Source: Ceriagrion tenellum
Lineage: Eukaryota; Arthropoda; Insecta; Odonata; Coenagrionidae
Direction: 5' to 3'
Assembly: GCA_963169105.1 (NCBI GenBank)
Contig: OY720641.1
Span: 4,293,258-4,357,257, forward strand
Length of the DNA: 64,000 nucleotides
Part shown: in pieces, positions 32,312 through 45,000 of the stretch
Position numbering within the stretch: the stretch's first letter is position 1
Layout of the letters: every line of letters begins with the position of its first letter
The notes under the pieces: generated by a model
Told to the model about the DNA's origin: nothing
Databases searched by the model: none
Seen by the model: the letters and a program-made list of their open reading frames with translations, nothing else
Made by a program: the position numbers and the translations under genes

Positions 32312-32666
32312 AGCCCCGTGTTCACAACAACTTAACTTGGCTTAAGCTGTTCCCGAGTGCCAATCGGGGCCTGAAATTTCCAACCAATCACTGCACGCTA
32401 CTTTCAAAGTCGATATTACAATCGATTGATGGGCCTTATCGATATCGTAATCCCCTTTTCCCTAGCCTTTTCGATAGTAAACCAGGCCTTGATATTGGCT
32501 AGAATTAAGAGAAAGTTGAGAAATGCTCAACTCCAAGACTACTCCAAGTCGAGTCAAGCCACTTTAAGTTGTTGTGAACCAGTGTGTTGCTTTTTCACGG
32601 ACTCAACTCCTAAGTCGCGCCAAGTTAAGCCAAGTTAAGTCAAGTTAAGTTGTTGTGAACGGGGCT
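32312..32666. mobile_element. Harbinger-type MITE, copy 2, with TAA target duplication
   Basis: The ends AGCCCCGTGTTCACAACAAC and GTTGTTGTGAACGGGGCT are inverted. TAA at 32309-32311 and 32667-32669 forms a 3-bp target duplication. The interior matches 9834-10147 (ACTTTCAAAGTCGATATTAC and CAGTGTGTTGCTTTTTCACG blocks). This copy is longer by an insertion around 32506-32536 and by an extra AAGTTAAGTC unit near the right end. No open frame and no transposase. Confidence 0.88.
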
Positions 32667-32669
32667 TAA

Positions 32670-33172
32670 GACTGTTTAGCAGATTAGCGATTGTATACTG
32701 AAGTTTTTCTCTGCCATAAACTTTACACTTTCAGGTATCACCTCGTGGAAATATTTTACATTCGAATCCGTATTGAAGTCTTAAAATAATAATCACTAAA
32801 GTGATTTTATCCCAGAAATTTTACATGTACTACCAAAAGGTTTAAAGATGGACGCATTGGAGCAAATGGAAATAAACAGAGCCTCCCCACTCCTTTCCGA
32901 AAACATTTCCCTTTTTTACAAGCCTATGTTCCCCTGCCTTTCCACCCAAAAATTAGTTTGTTCTCCAAACGACTCCACCTCCCCCCGCTCCTTAGTGGCG
33001 GTTACTATCATAACAATCAATAACTAAAATATAAACAATTATACCTGAAGATGCAGCAAGCTGCGAAAAGGCGCAGTACGTTTAACTGTTGATAAATGAT
33101 TGTGGAAAAGTACAAGGATTGTTTTCGATATGGATTCGAATACTTCTCTGCCCTTTACATGCAGACACACGA
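32670..33172. other. Unannotated DNA
   Basis: Nothing recognised. It lies between the MITE and a LINE tail. Confidence 0.45.
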
Positions 33173-33490
33173 ACGTACCCATCACGCCGAATCCTCTTGG
33201 AATGGGCAGAGTCGAAAACTTTCAACTCTCGGTGATTGGTCTGTAAAGTTGACCCTGACTTAATAATTTTCTCTATACTGCCTTATTCTTGCAAATCACT
33301 TTTCCTTCAGTTAAATTCATGTTCGCCTTTCTGTTGTTGAAACTTCTAATACTGCTTTTCTCAAGAGTTCTTTCATCTATAATAAACCTGGGCCGCCTAT
33401 TCTCTCTGTTAAAATTGCCATGAACCCAGCCTCGCAATTCGTAGCCTGTAATTTTATTTAGTATTATAAAGTCTTTCATTTGTTGCACCT
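33173..33490 (-). pseudogene. LINE polymerase C-terminal tail, second copy
   Basis: The minus frame 33273-33488 reads LRGWVHGNFNRENRRPRF, IIDERTLEKSSIRSFNNRKA and KVICKNKAV, then a stop and RKLL. It aligns residue by residue with the tail at 30716-30961 (SIRSFNNRKANMN against NIRSLKNRRACMK; ICKNKAV against VCKHRSV). The 3' UTRs also match (CCATCACGCCG, GGGCAGAGTC). It is more decayed than the first copy. Confidence 0.68.
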
Positions 33491-35078
33491 CTATTCGTAA
33501 ATATCGTCGAAATCAATGTTGTTTCATACGTATTTTTGTATAAAAGTTGTTTGGTTGAAACATTTTTGTGCAAAAATGGTGTCCAAATTCCACGTTGGGG
33601 CGCCAGGTTGGGAGTAACTGGATATGAATAAAATACGGATTTCTGGAAGATATTGCCAACTTTCCAGTTATAAGATACTGATTCCAGCGTTCCTTGGAAA
33701 TGACATGCTATGCCGAAACGTGGGTGGCGAGAGAAAATGAAGTGTGAAATGAGACCAATTTAAATTTTCAACTTTCCCGTTATTTAGCAGTACAGAAACA
33801 TCCTTGACTGAACGTAACTCAAGACTTAATACCCGGTAATTTTATTTATAGAATCAATAATGCGTCAAACAGTCCATTCTTGCGTGAACGGAAATTGACG
33901 CTTGTAAAAAAGTTTAACTAAGTATATATCCTTGTACCTCGTCGGAAAAGCGCTTCTGTCTGTGGAAGCGAACGCGTCTATCTTTCAATCCTTTCAACGT
34001 GAGCATTTTTTGCCTTGTTATATGTGCATGGGGGTTCACAGCCCTGTGACTTTCCTTGTGGATTTAGCATTCAATGGATAATTCCTAAAGGCCATAAAGC
34101 TGAGTTAGTCATGCATAAATAACCTTCGCACTCCTTTCCGGGGTGTGACGTAGTGATTTTTGAACGATGCGTATTATCTGTCCATCGATCGATATGAATT
34201 CAACGGGGCCCTCTCCAACTGCTGTGAATCATTCTCCCGCATGAATTTCACACCGCAATCCACCATTGACGGCTCCTATTTTGGCCAGTAAAAAAATTAT
34301 GGGCTATGCAGATGGACGTGTGTGCAATCAATTCTGACCCGCATTTCTTTCGCTTTCTTCAATGTAATCCGCGCTCATGCAAATGTTGAGCAGTTAAAGG
34401 AAGATGAAAGACTTTTTAAGACTTTCCCCCTACCACTGCTTCACCAATGTAACCTCATTTAGAAATGTATCGAATCAGACAAAATTATTTTTGTTGACGT
34501 CGTATCCTCGATAAAACTTAACGTTTTTAATACAACACTCAAAATGTTCGATGATTTGGCGTCAGAATATTTCCATCGTCCGGGTTCATCCATTTCAAGT
34601 CCTTTGTAAATAGACGGACATCCTCGTTATCCCTCGGAAACCAAATCTCTTGCGTATCGACGTGGGTTTAATACATATGTTAAATCTTTTGAAATTAGTG
34701 TATGGAATTGTGTGTTAGAATTTAGTAAGGTCGCCATGACAGCATCGCATGTTCCATTACGCCTTGGCTCATTCCCTTTCCCGGAATAGAAATTTAGTAC
34801 CTCAGTGTTCGCCAGCTGTGCCCATTTTTTCCTATAAATATCTTTTAAATTTTCTAGTGAATACTTCTTAGTTATTTCACTACAAAATCATATAATTTGA
34901 CTTGACTCTACCAACTTATCCTTTATAGCGAGAAGGTTTTATTTTAATAAGTATCTTCGATGAGTAGAATTTTCATTCCAGTAGCGTCTTGAGGCAAAGG
35001 ATGAGAGTGTATATCCATCATCAATCCTTTAAATACCAAGTTCGGGTATTACTGAGAACATTAGTTCAGTTGCTTGCA
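33491..35078. other. Unannotated DNA with one weak hammerhead-like site
   Basis: At 33691-33715 the plus strand has GGAAATGACATGCTATGCCG followed by AAACGTGGGT. This resembles the other cores (stem II GACAT-GCU-AUGCC, then GAAAC), but CUGANGA is broken and stem III is not palindromic. The rest shows nothing. Confidence 0.35.
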
Positions 35079-35117
35079 ATCTACATCTACGAAATACCGT
35101 GTATGCCACGACTGTAG
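35079..35117 (-). mobile_element. LINE 3' terminal fragment
   Basis: AATCTACATCTACGAAATAC followed by CACGACTGTAGTGTGTG is a decayed form of the CR1-type LINE 3' tail and hairpin in minus orientation. No upstream part was recognised. Confidence 0.5.
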
Positions 35118-37030
35118 TGTGTGACGTGTGATTCCACACCAGGCATGAAGTGCTCGTTCAGAGTAAACCCTGGGAGTACTAAGATGACAAATGACCTAAC
35201 ATGCAGTACACGGGTGAAAATATTTCTATTGATTAGTATTAAGAATACTATTAATTTATGTATACCTCTAGAAATTAATTTTTTCCGAAATGATAATCAT
35301 GTAGGATATTTCAGACAAGATGAAGCGATAATAACGAAAACAAATCATTTAGCACTAGTAGGAAATCAATTCCAGTGAGAGATGTTCAGTGTATACTCTA
35401 TATCTCGGCAATCATGCTGTCAATGCTAATATTATAATAAAATTACTGGCATGTGAAATGATTTAGCATTTTATGCAGATATGAGTAATCGAAAAATATA
35501 TATTATAGTTAAAAAGATAATTAAATTAAGGTGCCCTTCTTAACAGCTAACTTAATTGAAGGCTCCGATTGCCGTTGTGGTCCCCAAGCGTGCGTGGAAA
35601 AAGGTAATAATTTAAGCCATCAATCGGAAGGTAATCTTCGTGAGGATATTTGCAGAGTGAGTGAAGGCCGAGTATAAGCCTGTTGTTGATGCAACATAAG
35701 AAGGTTGTTGATGATTTTTGGGTTTTCTTCCTACCTGAAACCAAACACTTAAACCTGAATATGCCTGCTTCTGAGGCAGCGAAACTTTGTCGTGTCGTCA
35801 TGGAAGATGACCTAATGTGGGAGATAACCCAAAATTTCTGATGCAATAGCTGTATTTTATGTCCCGAGCAAACGCAAAGCGATGACTGAAAACAAAATTT
35901 ATGTTAAAATTTGCTTCTTCCCAACTTATTTTCAAGTTCTGGTGGTAAGGAGATGAAATTTGTGGACCAATCTTGGCTCTTGGCTGTCATTGACCTTGTT
36001 TGCTGCGGTTTATCGGGCATCGCGGTTAAACTTGAAGTCCGACGATAAGAGGCCATATTTCGTATTTCTGGAAACATACAAAATAAGAAATACGGAGTGA
36101 AGTCACACAGGGTGTTCAGTGAACTGTTCACACCGATGCTGTCGGACCGGTTGTTAAGAAAGCTCTCTTTCCGTAAACCTGTTATTATAATCGAGGTAAA
36201 CCATTATTTTTTCCTCAGAACGAAAAACGAAAATTTTCCTACCTAGCGCGCGCGACGCTGCTGGAGATACTGTTTTATGCATGTAAAATAAGTTTTATCA
36301 TGAATTTCAAAGTTCTACACGTTTAAATTAGTATTTCGGATTCCACGTGTCTGAAATCGTGCATCCAATTTTTGAGTCGGATTCAAATCCTATATTTCCC
36401 TTCATTTCACCACTTTGAGTTGTTTTCGAAGGGTTTTGTAAAGGAGTCTGTGTTCCTTAATTTTATGTGATGTATTTTATTAATAATGATAAGTGTAGTA
36501 TCTAATTATACTTATTTTCTCTCCATATTCTTCTAGACATTATTCCATTTTGAATTAACCCTTTCCTTCCATTCATTTCAAATTCATTAATAGCAGTACG
36601 CTTCCATCGCCTTCAGCATTCTTTGCTCTTTTGCAACAATTTTCCAAGCTTCAATGCCGAGAGTGAGCATGCTCAAGGGATGTTTCGAATTAGTCCTTCG
36701 TTATGTTCTACCTTGTTTTGATGCCTCCTCATCCACAGCCCAAGAAAAGGAATAAATTGTTTTAGAAATAGCTTAGTTAATTTCCTTTCAAGTTCAAAGC
36801 TCTAGAGTTGCAGAATCAGAGCAAAACTATAAAATTACTTTAATAATTTAGCCTCGTCTTGTGTGGTGTAACTTGTACTAGACGAGAGAAGAACTTTTTG
36901 AAGTTTTCCATTGAGAAATAGGGACTGGTTTAGATGTATAACATGATCATCATGCGTTTAAATACAGCACAAGCCGCTTGATAATGATGAAAAACCATTG
37001 AACCTACTAAGAGATCTTCAGTCAGCTACA
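35118..37030. other. Unannotated DNA
   Basis: No gene or repeat recognised. AT-rich throughout, with only short overlapping frames. Confidence 0.45.
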
Positions 37031-37248
37031 ATAGTGGTTCCCAAACTTTATTATGCGACCCACCATCAAAAGTAGAACCTTTTTCGCGTCCCCCTACTTA
37101 TATATTAGAATCACCTATCGATATTACTCGCGACCCACACGTCATATTTTCCAAAGGGTATTATAGACCAGCGGTCTCCAAACAAGGGTCGCGACCAACT
37201 CGTGGATTTAGTGCTCCTTGTCCTAATAGTCTGGAAACTGCTGGTCTT
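37031..37248. mobile_element. hAT-like terminal sequences
   Basis: TAGTGGTTCCCAAACTTT at 37032 followed by GCGACCCACC is a common form of hAT transposon ends. Within it, AGACCAGCGGTCTCCAAAC (37165) and GTCTGGAAACTGCTGGTCT (to 37247) form 19-bp inverted repeats around GGGTCGCGACC. This looks like one short nonautonomous element next to or inside another. A clear 8-bp target duplication was not found. Confidence 0.55.
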
Positions 37249-40200
37249 TAATATGTATTGGAAAACATGACATATCTTCAACGCCTCTCATGTAATTACT
37301 TTTTTCCCCCACCTCATTGCGTGATGACTTAGTACCCCTTCCAGCTCGTCATTGTCTTGGCTTGCAGGGCAATGTGTTGATATAGATTCGAGACAGACTC
37401 GACGGTTTCGGAACCGTCTCCCGTTTCATTTTGCTGGAAATTCCTCGTTTCGGTTAAGCGAACAGAGTACGAAGTCGTTTCTTGTTACGCTCCCCTCATC
37501 CTCCCGTTGCCTTTGTGTCTGCGAGTGGCCCGAACGCGAATTATATTGCGGCCGCCCAGGAGGGCCCTCGGCATTTAATTGACATTTGCTCGCCGCCGCC
37601 AATCGACGAGGTTCAGAGAGGGCAAAGAAATGGGGGAGGGAAGGGGAGGGCTGCACTATTTGGATGATTGGGGGAGGAGGCGTTTCGGTTCCAGCGACAT
37701 CCCCTCCCCCATTTTCATCCGCACACGATCTTCCCCACGGGGGCAACTAACTGGGGAGAAATCCTTCCGCGGATCATTTCCCGCCGCCTATGTTCTTTTG
37801 TTTGGCACGTGCCGCGAAGATTGGACGACCGTCCCGCCGGGCGAATCTGAGGGTCGCCATAATGAGAGATCTCTGTACTTTTCTCTCTCTATCTCACCCC
37901 TGGTCGGCTGTCTGTTTCCTTTTTCCCATTGTCTCTTCCCATCGCCCACATCCAGACTGAATGCGTTCAATTCCTCAATGCTTGTGTTCGGTGCGACGCA
38001 TTTGGATGCACAGTCGACCGATTCAAACGTTTTATATTTAATCGAGCGTGACTCATGGACTGACCCCGACTACGTGGACGAGGCTAGTAGTTTCTGAAAT
38101 GAAAAACATTTTGGGACATTTATGTTAGTTTTGACCACCTTCCTGAGATTACTTCCAAAACGTAAATGTTGATTGTGGTTTGGCCTTAATTCCCCACATT
38201 ATCAATAATATCATCATTGTACGCTTATCCGTAGTATAATATACTCGTCTATAGCTATATACTATCTTTATAATGCCCAGAGTAAATAGTCATTACTAAC
38301 CGCGAGCCATTATGGTCAATATTACATGTTCCTTTCAATGTCATATCCAAATTCTTTGCTATGCTGGGTTGCATTTTGGCTGTCCGGTAATACTTATCCA
38401 TTGTGACATTTACTTTTCCCTTTTTTCATAAAATTTAATAACTTGTAACATACTCTTCATTTGGAAGATATAATTGCAATAGAAAGAAAATACGTTGATT
38501 TTTTCCCCACTTTTTTCGAAAATGGACCGCTGTGCGTCGTCCAAGCCCTCATCATTGTACTCATGAAATTAAAATAAATTGTGTTTTAAATTGAGCAAAT
38601 CACTGAGGCAGTGAGAAAGCGCTCTGCGTTTATAATTGGGCACCAAATCTTTTCTGTACGTGTATGTGTGTATGTCACTGAACTCCTCCTAAGTGACCGG
38701 ACCGATTTTGATGAAATTTTTTGTGTGTGTTTGAGTGAGTCCCAGGATGGTTTAGATTCAAAATTGGACCCGGTAGGTGGCGCTGCAATCGGGTTCTAGG
38801 AATTTTTTTTGCGACATTTTTTCCATATTTTTAAAAAGATTTTTCGCATATCAGAATATAACCCCAACATTTCTCCCCCCCTCCCCACCACTCCCCAATA
38901 TTTTTTAAAATGAAAAAAATTATAAGTTTATGAATGATTGACCATTAAAACCTTCTGAAAAGTTCATGAATAATTGATCATCTGAGGATAATATACAGTT
39001 ATGTTTGTGTACTTAAGGTGGCGCTGATGTCGCATTCTGTGTTATATTTGACGTACACATCAATACATGCGCAAGTCGTCGCACTTGCGTCGTAGTTTGG
39101 CGTTGTTTTGACGAAACGAAAAGATTGAAATGTTAAACTCAATGTCAAATGTCACTTAGTATGAACCCAATGATACCATCATTGCACGTCACAATTGGTA
39201 TTCGGGACAATAGCGTACTTACCCATAGCATTTTATTTTTTGAGGCCATTACTTATTTCCATGGAATCGAGTGAGAACATCCGAGTGGATTTCATGTGAA
39301 AATAAGGGAAAAACCTCAACCATATAACTATCGTCATTAATAGCCTTCTCCAGTAAGAGTAAGTGGTATGTCGTTGAATTGAAAAGCTCTAGTGGAATAT
39401 ATATTCATTGAGAACTTCTAGATAGTGCTGCCACAAAAATTAATTTTTTATATGGATACCGCAGTACAGAACACGTTTTCCTTATTTTTAGCTTTTATGA
39501 GCTCAGAAGATAAAAGCGCGTACATAAAAGGAGAAAATCGGCCCCACGAGTGAGTTACTTTACGAAATCACTTCGCTCTCAGCAGGACCCTCATCTCTTG
39601 CTTATGCAATAAATCCTTAATGGGTTTTCGGTCACAAGATGCACTCTTACTAAAAACATCTGACCCTTGGTTAATTACTTTAACTTATCTATAGAAATAA
39701 AGTTATGGTGGGGAAATTTTCATGCCAGTTTAAGAAGAATAACTCGGTGCAACGTTAGTGTATAAATGATTGCCCTATGCTTGTATTTTGGGACAGGACG
39801 GAAGATAGAACCTGCGTTATTTTATTAATTTATCTTCTATAAAGATGTTTATTATTGGGGATATTTTGTAATCAACATTTTAGCATAGAAGTTATAGAAC
39901 AGTTTAATTTGAATTTGTTCACTTAATTTGTTTACTAAAAGGAGGACATTATTAATTATTTTTACTGTGCGCCATCATTTCTGTAAAAAACACATTCACC
40001 TTCACATGTTTTACTCATTTGTTTACCCAGCGTTGTCTTAGAAGTAACAATTCGCATTGCGAATTCTGAAAAATTAATTACCATATTTCCTTAAACTTTT
40101 GACGCTTTAAATTTATAATGTAGTCGTATATAAAGTACTCATTGCAGGGTATTATTTAGTAATCAAGATGAATATTTTACTTCATCGGAGCCAATGTGTT

Positions 40201-40983
40201 ACCGTTGATTCCCCTTGAATCATGAAGGATAAGGATGGACTCTACAGACGTATGTACTTTGATGGGAGGCTATGTGCCCGGCAGGGCAGAACATATCGAC
40301 TGGAGATTAAATTTCATCTCGCCGTCGCTACTCAGAGACACAATCTTGTCACAACACTGCGATCACTCTCAGCGGGAGTCCGTGTTATCTGTTATGTCCA
40401 ACCATGACCCCTTACTCCGTCTCCCCACAGAAGGAACGTCTTACGTATTAATGGATGTATGTGCCTGTTAAGCTCTTGATTCTGAAAGAGTTATTGCCAT
40501 TAGAGGTGAACTAATCCACAGACTGCAGAAAATTGTTAGTGTAAAATACTTGAAGAGCTAAAGATATCCGAAGTTTAATTCCCGGAGCCATGCATTAATT
40601 AATGGAAGTCGAAAAGTTTTAATATTCTTTGTTCCAAATCACTACTGGACAGTTGAATCATATTTTGACAAAATTCTCATTGAACTGGTATGATACGTTA
40701 TGGGTCTATGTTACCTTCATCCAAAGATGCTACAGATGAAGATAGCCGCTTTAAAAAATCCTCTTTTTGCAGTCAACAAAAAGTCTGTTATAACTTTTTT
40801 TTGCATATTTTCATTTGATACAAATAAAATGTAACTCCTTTGAATGATTTATTTTTTTTAAGCCGATGAAACTAGCGTTTCAAAGTCAAAGTTTTCCTAA
40901 TGGTTTGCATATTGATCATTGATTTGGCATATCAAAACGCTTAACGATGTTAATGATTATTAATTACGCTTTATATTTTGTAT
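37249..40983. other. Unannotated DNA with a prominent GC-richer patch
   Basis: From about 37400 to 38000 the sequence is GC- and CpG-richer than its surroundings. It holds several overlapping frames on both strands, the longest at 37579-38097 (172 codons, plus). No domain or conserved motif is recognisable. A promoter-associated or regulatory island is possible but unsupported. A weak LINE tail may lie at 37358-37390. At 38640-38870 a passage (CCGGACCGATTTTGATGAAA) has the look of a dispersed repeat, but no second copy is present here. Confidence 0.4.
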
Positions 40984-41250
40984 TTAAGGTAGTTCGAGCG
41001 AGATAGTGTCCAAGTCACAAGCGATTTATACGCTTCAATTTCAGTAGCTTTGGGAAGCATGAATTGAATATTACATGATTAATGGTGCAGTAATATTCAA
41101 TAGTTTCAGCTTTAACTTTGTAAATCTTTGCCATGCTCAGGAATAAAAAAAAAGTTTTACTTAGAGTATTTATTTAACGTTTCCGTGAAGGCTTCCGCGG
41201 ATTTGTTTTTCGGGTCTCCTTCCGCGTTTATCCATTTTTTATGGAAAATA

Positions 41251-41280
41251 TTTCGCCAGTGATCCAGCTGCCTTCTTCAG
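41251..41280 (-). ncRNA. Hammerhead-like core with CUGAAGA
   Basis: Minus strand: CTGAAGA (position 7 is free in the CUGANGA consensus), A, stem II GGCAG/CTGGC with four of five pairs around CTGGATCA, then GAAA. What follows (TATTTTCC) offers no palindromic stem III or obvious cleavage triplet, so it is a partial motif. Confidence 0.4.
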
Positions 41281-41523
41281 GTCCGCTGAAGTGTGGATGC
41301 AGGGTTTATTCCGTCCTTTTATGTTATTCCTTTTTCGAGCCTCCGAGGGGAGGTGTGTCGTGATTGGTCCGTACTGTTGAAGAGCCGTTTCCAAGCGGTG
41401 GCGAGGTTGTAGCCGTCCTCTCGGTTGAAATTTTGTGGTGTTTTCGCTGTCTCTTTTGACTCCCGATTGATTCTAGGGAAATGGCGGGCTTCTTTTTTCA
41501 ATAATGCTCTATCAGTCATATTT

Positions 41524-41594
41524 ATTGTACGACCGGTGTCATCGAATAGTCGGCATCATTAGATGTCGACTATTCGACGAAACCGGTCGTACAA
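41524..41594. ncRNA. Opposed hammerhead-like motifs in a palindrome
   Basis: Plus strand 41562-41588: GAT, stem II GTCGA-CTAT-TCGAC, GAAA, palindrome ACCGGT, C (GUC triplet), then GTACAA. Minus strand 41524-41560: TGATG, CCGA-CTAT-TCGA, a damaged GACA for GAAA, ACCGGT, C, GTACAA. The CUGAUGA parts meet at the centre (CATCATTAGATG) and are partly lost there. The arms are about 33 bp with four mismatches. Confidence 0.5.
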
Positions 41595-42096
41595 TTAATA
41601 GTCTAAGTAAAACTTACAAAGTTTTGTTTATTCCTGAGCGTGCAATAACACACTTATGTATGACTGAAATTAAAGTAATTAAATAAAAATATCTGTAAAG
41701 TCTTTGACTTGCCTCATTTTCATCACGCGGTTCGTTTAAAACTCCTCCGCCAAGGAAGGTTTTTTTGTGATTCTGAAAAAATAACTTCGGTGACAATATG
41801 ATTTATTTTTAAAGATAGTTGGAAAAAAGTGCAGATTACATGTTATTAATTTTTTGACGAAGTCAAGGTGTTAGGAATACCTCATTTTTTAAATAACTTC
41901 TCTCTTAAGTGCATAAGAGGTAAATGGGCTGGTGCATTTTCCATGCATAAAGGCTGGTGTTTTTTGTTAAAAGTCTAGGAATTAATTTAGGATAACGAGC
42001 CAATATTTTGCTACTTTTGGAAGGGTGAGATATTTTTAATTAAGTTGAGACAAAATTCATTTATTTCTTGGGAATATTTCACTCATCCTTTTTTAA

Positions 42097-45000
42097 TTGC
42101 TGAGGCTACATTTATACCCATGGTACATTCGGTAGTTTTGGAAGATGCTTAACTGCCGGTTTTTCTTTAGTGCCGGCTTTTCTTTAAAGATTGCATCGTT
42201 GACCTTGTTGATAATGAATCCATAACTACTCATGTTGAAAGAATAATTGGAAGATGTCTGCTGGAGTGTGAAACCTATCAGACAAAACATTGAAAAGATC
42301 ACTAGAAACGAAGAAAGGAATAAAGTAGATTAAAGCGGAGGTATAGAGTAAAGCAAAGTAAAATTTTTTGCTTTCAACAACAATAACTTGAAATGTTTAA
42401 TTTTCATCTCATGACATGAAGTCTAAGAAATCTAAGAAAGAATTGCCTCTAAGAAATATCTGTGCTGAGGCAACCCTCATTGAAAGCATACACATTGCCA
42501 ACATAAAACATGATATGGTACATAATATTTAATATAATCATCTTATACATTATAAAAAAGTAATTTAATTAATGATGCAATAATGATAGTGCTATTAACT
42601 TTACAAAGTAACACTAAGTTTTAAGGAAAGGTTAGTGCATAATTTTTCAGAAAAATCTATCAATATATTCTTCATCCAATGTCAAAAACTTAGCTAACTG
42701 TAGAAATGCTTTACAAATTTTCGTATTTATTTTAGTATTAGGCAACATATTATAAACTTTTGGAGCCTTATAAACAAAGAATCGGTTAAAAACGGTTAAG
42801 TTTGGCTTGATTTATTGTACATGTCCCCTTCTAAGAAAGCTTTTGTGAAAAGAATCTTGACTCGTTTTGCCTGGGTGTCTTTTTCACCTGGGTGATATTA
42901 GGTATTTCAGAGGAGTTTCCGCCGATGAAATGTGGATCGTGGTCAGCGCTGAGGAAATTAGGGCGGCGTTAAGAGGAACGAGGATTGAAAGCGAAAGGGT
43001 TATTATGGCGGGGAAATGAACGCGGTAAATAATTTCACGCCTCAATTAAGTTTCATTTTTTAAATTCATAAATTATGCATGAAAGGGCGCTCCCGAATTC
43101 GGTCTATCTCGCTTATTACTTTTAATCATTTCATTAAAAGCAGCGCAACGGCCAGACGCCGCGGAGTTCGGAATGCTAAGCGTTGCTGAGTTTACGCTTT
43201 TTCTCTTTCAGCGAAGTAGCGGACCAGCCCACACATTTTTCAGCGTGAACAACTTCCCACGTATCGCTGGCACAAACATAATAACAGCTTAGGTTTTTCA
43301 CTAACAATCAATGCTTTATTCGAGGAAGTGTGACCCGATTGACGATGATGTCATGAGACCAAAATGATCTTTACACTGAATATGGGCGCAGATGCTAGTC
43401 ATTGTTAGGGTAAACAACCATTTATTTGTTCCTTTGTTTCTGGTTTGGAGTTTGTTCTCAGAATGGAGCCATGAGCCATAGAACTGACTGATTCATTGCT
43501 TGGAGATGAAGATTTCGTCATCCGTCCCTTCTTCGATAGACAACGACTGGACATTTTCGAAGTTTTCGTCTTCGCACCCTTATTCGATGGCTAATTTGTG
43601 ATACATCCCCTCGTTGAGTCCCGAATGTGATGCAAAATGATTAAGACGGAATCGGATTACTCATGGATTCTTTTACCTGGTTGGCTTTACTGTTTTCAGT
43701 CGTGATTTTCCCTCGGGCGTAGAAATCGAGTCACTGCTCAAACGATTGAATTGGAGAGAGCATTGCGTGAGACAAACTGACATCTGGGAGACACCATCTG
43801 CACTGATCACCACACTCAAGTTTAAATCGAAAAAGCGTGCGAGTGAATAACAATTGTAAATCAAAAATGGCGACCGCACTTACTGTAATGAACCTTATAT
43901 TATTGAATAAAGCAACATGCCTCTCTCTGGTAGTAAGATAGCCCAAGGGCAAACAAAGATCTGTTCTGCAATATCTAAAAAGTGGAACAATATTAACTGT
44001 CTGACTTCTGGCATCTCTGTAATAATGTAGCAGTCGTGCATTCATAGTGATTTGGTTTTCACTGCCTGTGAATTAAAGTCTGACCCTCCCCGAAAGCATT
44101 TTACGTTGTCCTTGGAAAGTATTCCTATTTAGGCACCAGCTTCAGGCATGTGAAATGCTCTCTCTTGCAGCTCTTGCTGTCTCTTTTTATGAAGCATTAC
44201 TACGAAAAGCTTAGTTTAAAAGATCAATAGATTAATATTGTGATACTCTGTACACATCAGTGTATCTATGATATTTGTGTTCCTTTTAAGTCTCGGCAAT
44301 TTTGACTTTAGAGCAAGGAAATATTTCGTTCTGAAATAATAATTATTGATATTATTCCTCAGCTGTACTTTGCGGAACAACCATTTGAATTTAACAAATT
44401 TAGCTCTGTGTTAACTTCGAAGTATATATGGTTTTCGGAATGTACTGTTGGATAATTTGAATTTGTTTCTTAAATCGCAATGCATGAAATATGTGATAGA
44501 TTCCACCTAATGATCCCCAAATGAGCGTGAAATATGAAATATGTTGTATTTTCAGAAGAGACGGTTATTTATGAAAATAAACATTACATGCACTTCGAAT
44601 CAAGCGCAAAAAGTTTGTAAATGCTCGCATTGAGTATGACGTAGGCATCAATCACACTAAGGGGGGTATTAGTGTAAAGATTTATTTACAAGGTAAGTGG
44701 TGTTTTGCAAGAATGGAGCGTATGACTGCTGCAGACTTATCTTTAGATTTGATATGGGCTGCTGCATTCGTTTCGTCCCCCGGATTGCTTAAATCATCGC
44801 CTACTCATCGCCAACACAGCTCAACACTCGCAGTGATCTCCGAGGCAACCGCGGAAGTGTCGCTCACAGATCCACGTTCGGGTCAAACGCTTCTAGCGTC
44901 ACATCTGTTGAGACGAGATAAATGTTTTTCCATTTTCATCCGACCATCTACGGAGAGTCTCCTCGTGACCCAGATACTTCCTACGTCTCGCCCGTCGAGC

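Larger units (their letters stand above)
41094..41640. mobile_element. Foldback/Penelope-like insertion inside the TTAA element
   Basis: About 547 bp. Near the ends lie inverted repeats, GCTCAGGAATAAA with TTTTACTTAGA (41131-41165) against TCTAAGTAAAAC and GTTTATTCCTGAGC (41601-41639). A second palindrome, TTGTACGACCGGTGTCATCG / CGACGAAACCGGTCGTACAA (41524-41594), holds opposed hammerhead-like 3' halves. A third core lies at 41251-41280. The possible 8-bp target duplication TGCARTAA has one mismatch. No protein is encoded, so assignment to Penelope-like elements rests on the ribozyme-like motifs. Confidence 0.62.
40984..42096 (+). mobile_element. TTAA-flanked nonautonomous DNA element, copy 4, with insertion
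   Basis: The left end TTAAGGTAGTTCGAGCGAGA (TTAA 40984-40987) and the right end GAATATTTCACTCATCC..TTAA (42093-42096) match the plus-strand copy at 52662. The element's sequence runs to about 41093 (ACATGATTAATGGTGCAGTA), is interrupted, and resumes at 41641 (TGCAATAACACACTTATG). TGCAGTAA (41086-41093) and TGCAATAA (41641-41648) flank the interruption. Without it the element would be about 560 bp, as in the other copies. Confidence 0.8.

Noticed and set aside
37579..38097. 172-codon plus-strand open frame, the longest in the window
   Set aside because: It lies in a GC-richer patch where frames are long by chance, overlaps other frames on both strands, and shows no domain, repeat or splice-supported continuation that I recognise.
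38640..38870. Passage with CCGGACCGATTTTGATGAAA that looks like a dispersed repeat
   Set aside because: No second copy or terminal structure in the window, so it cannot be supported from this sequence.
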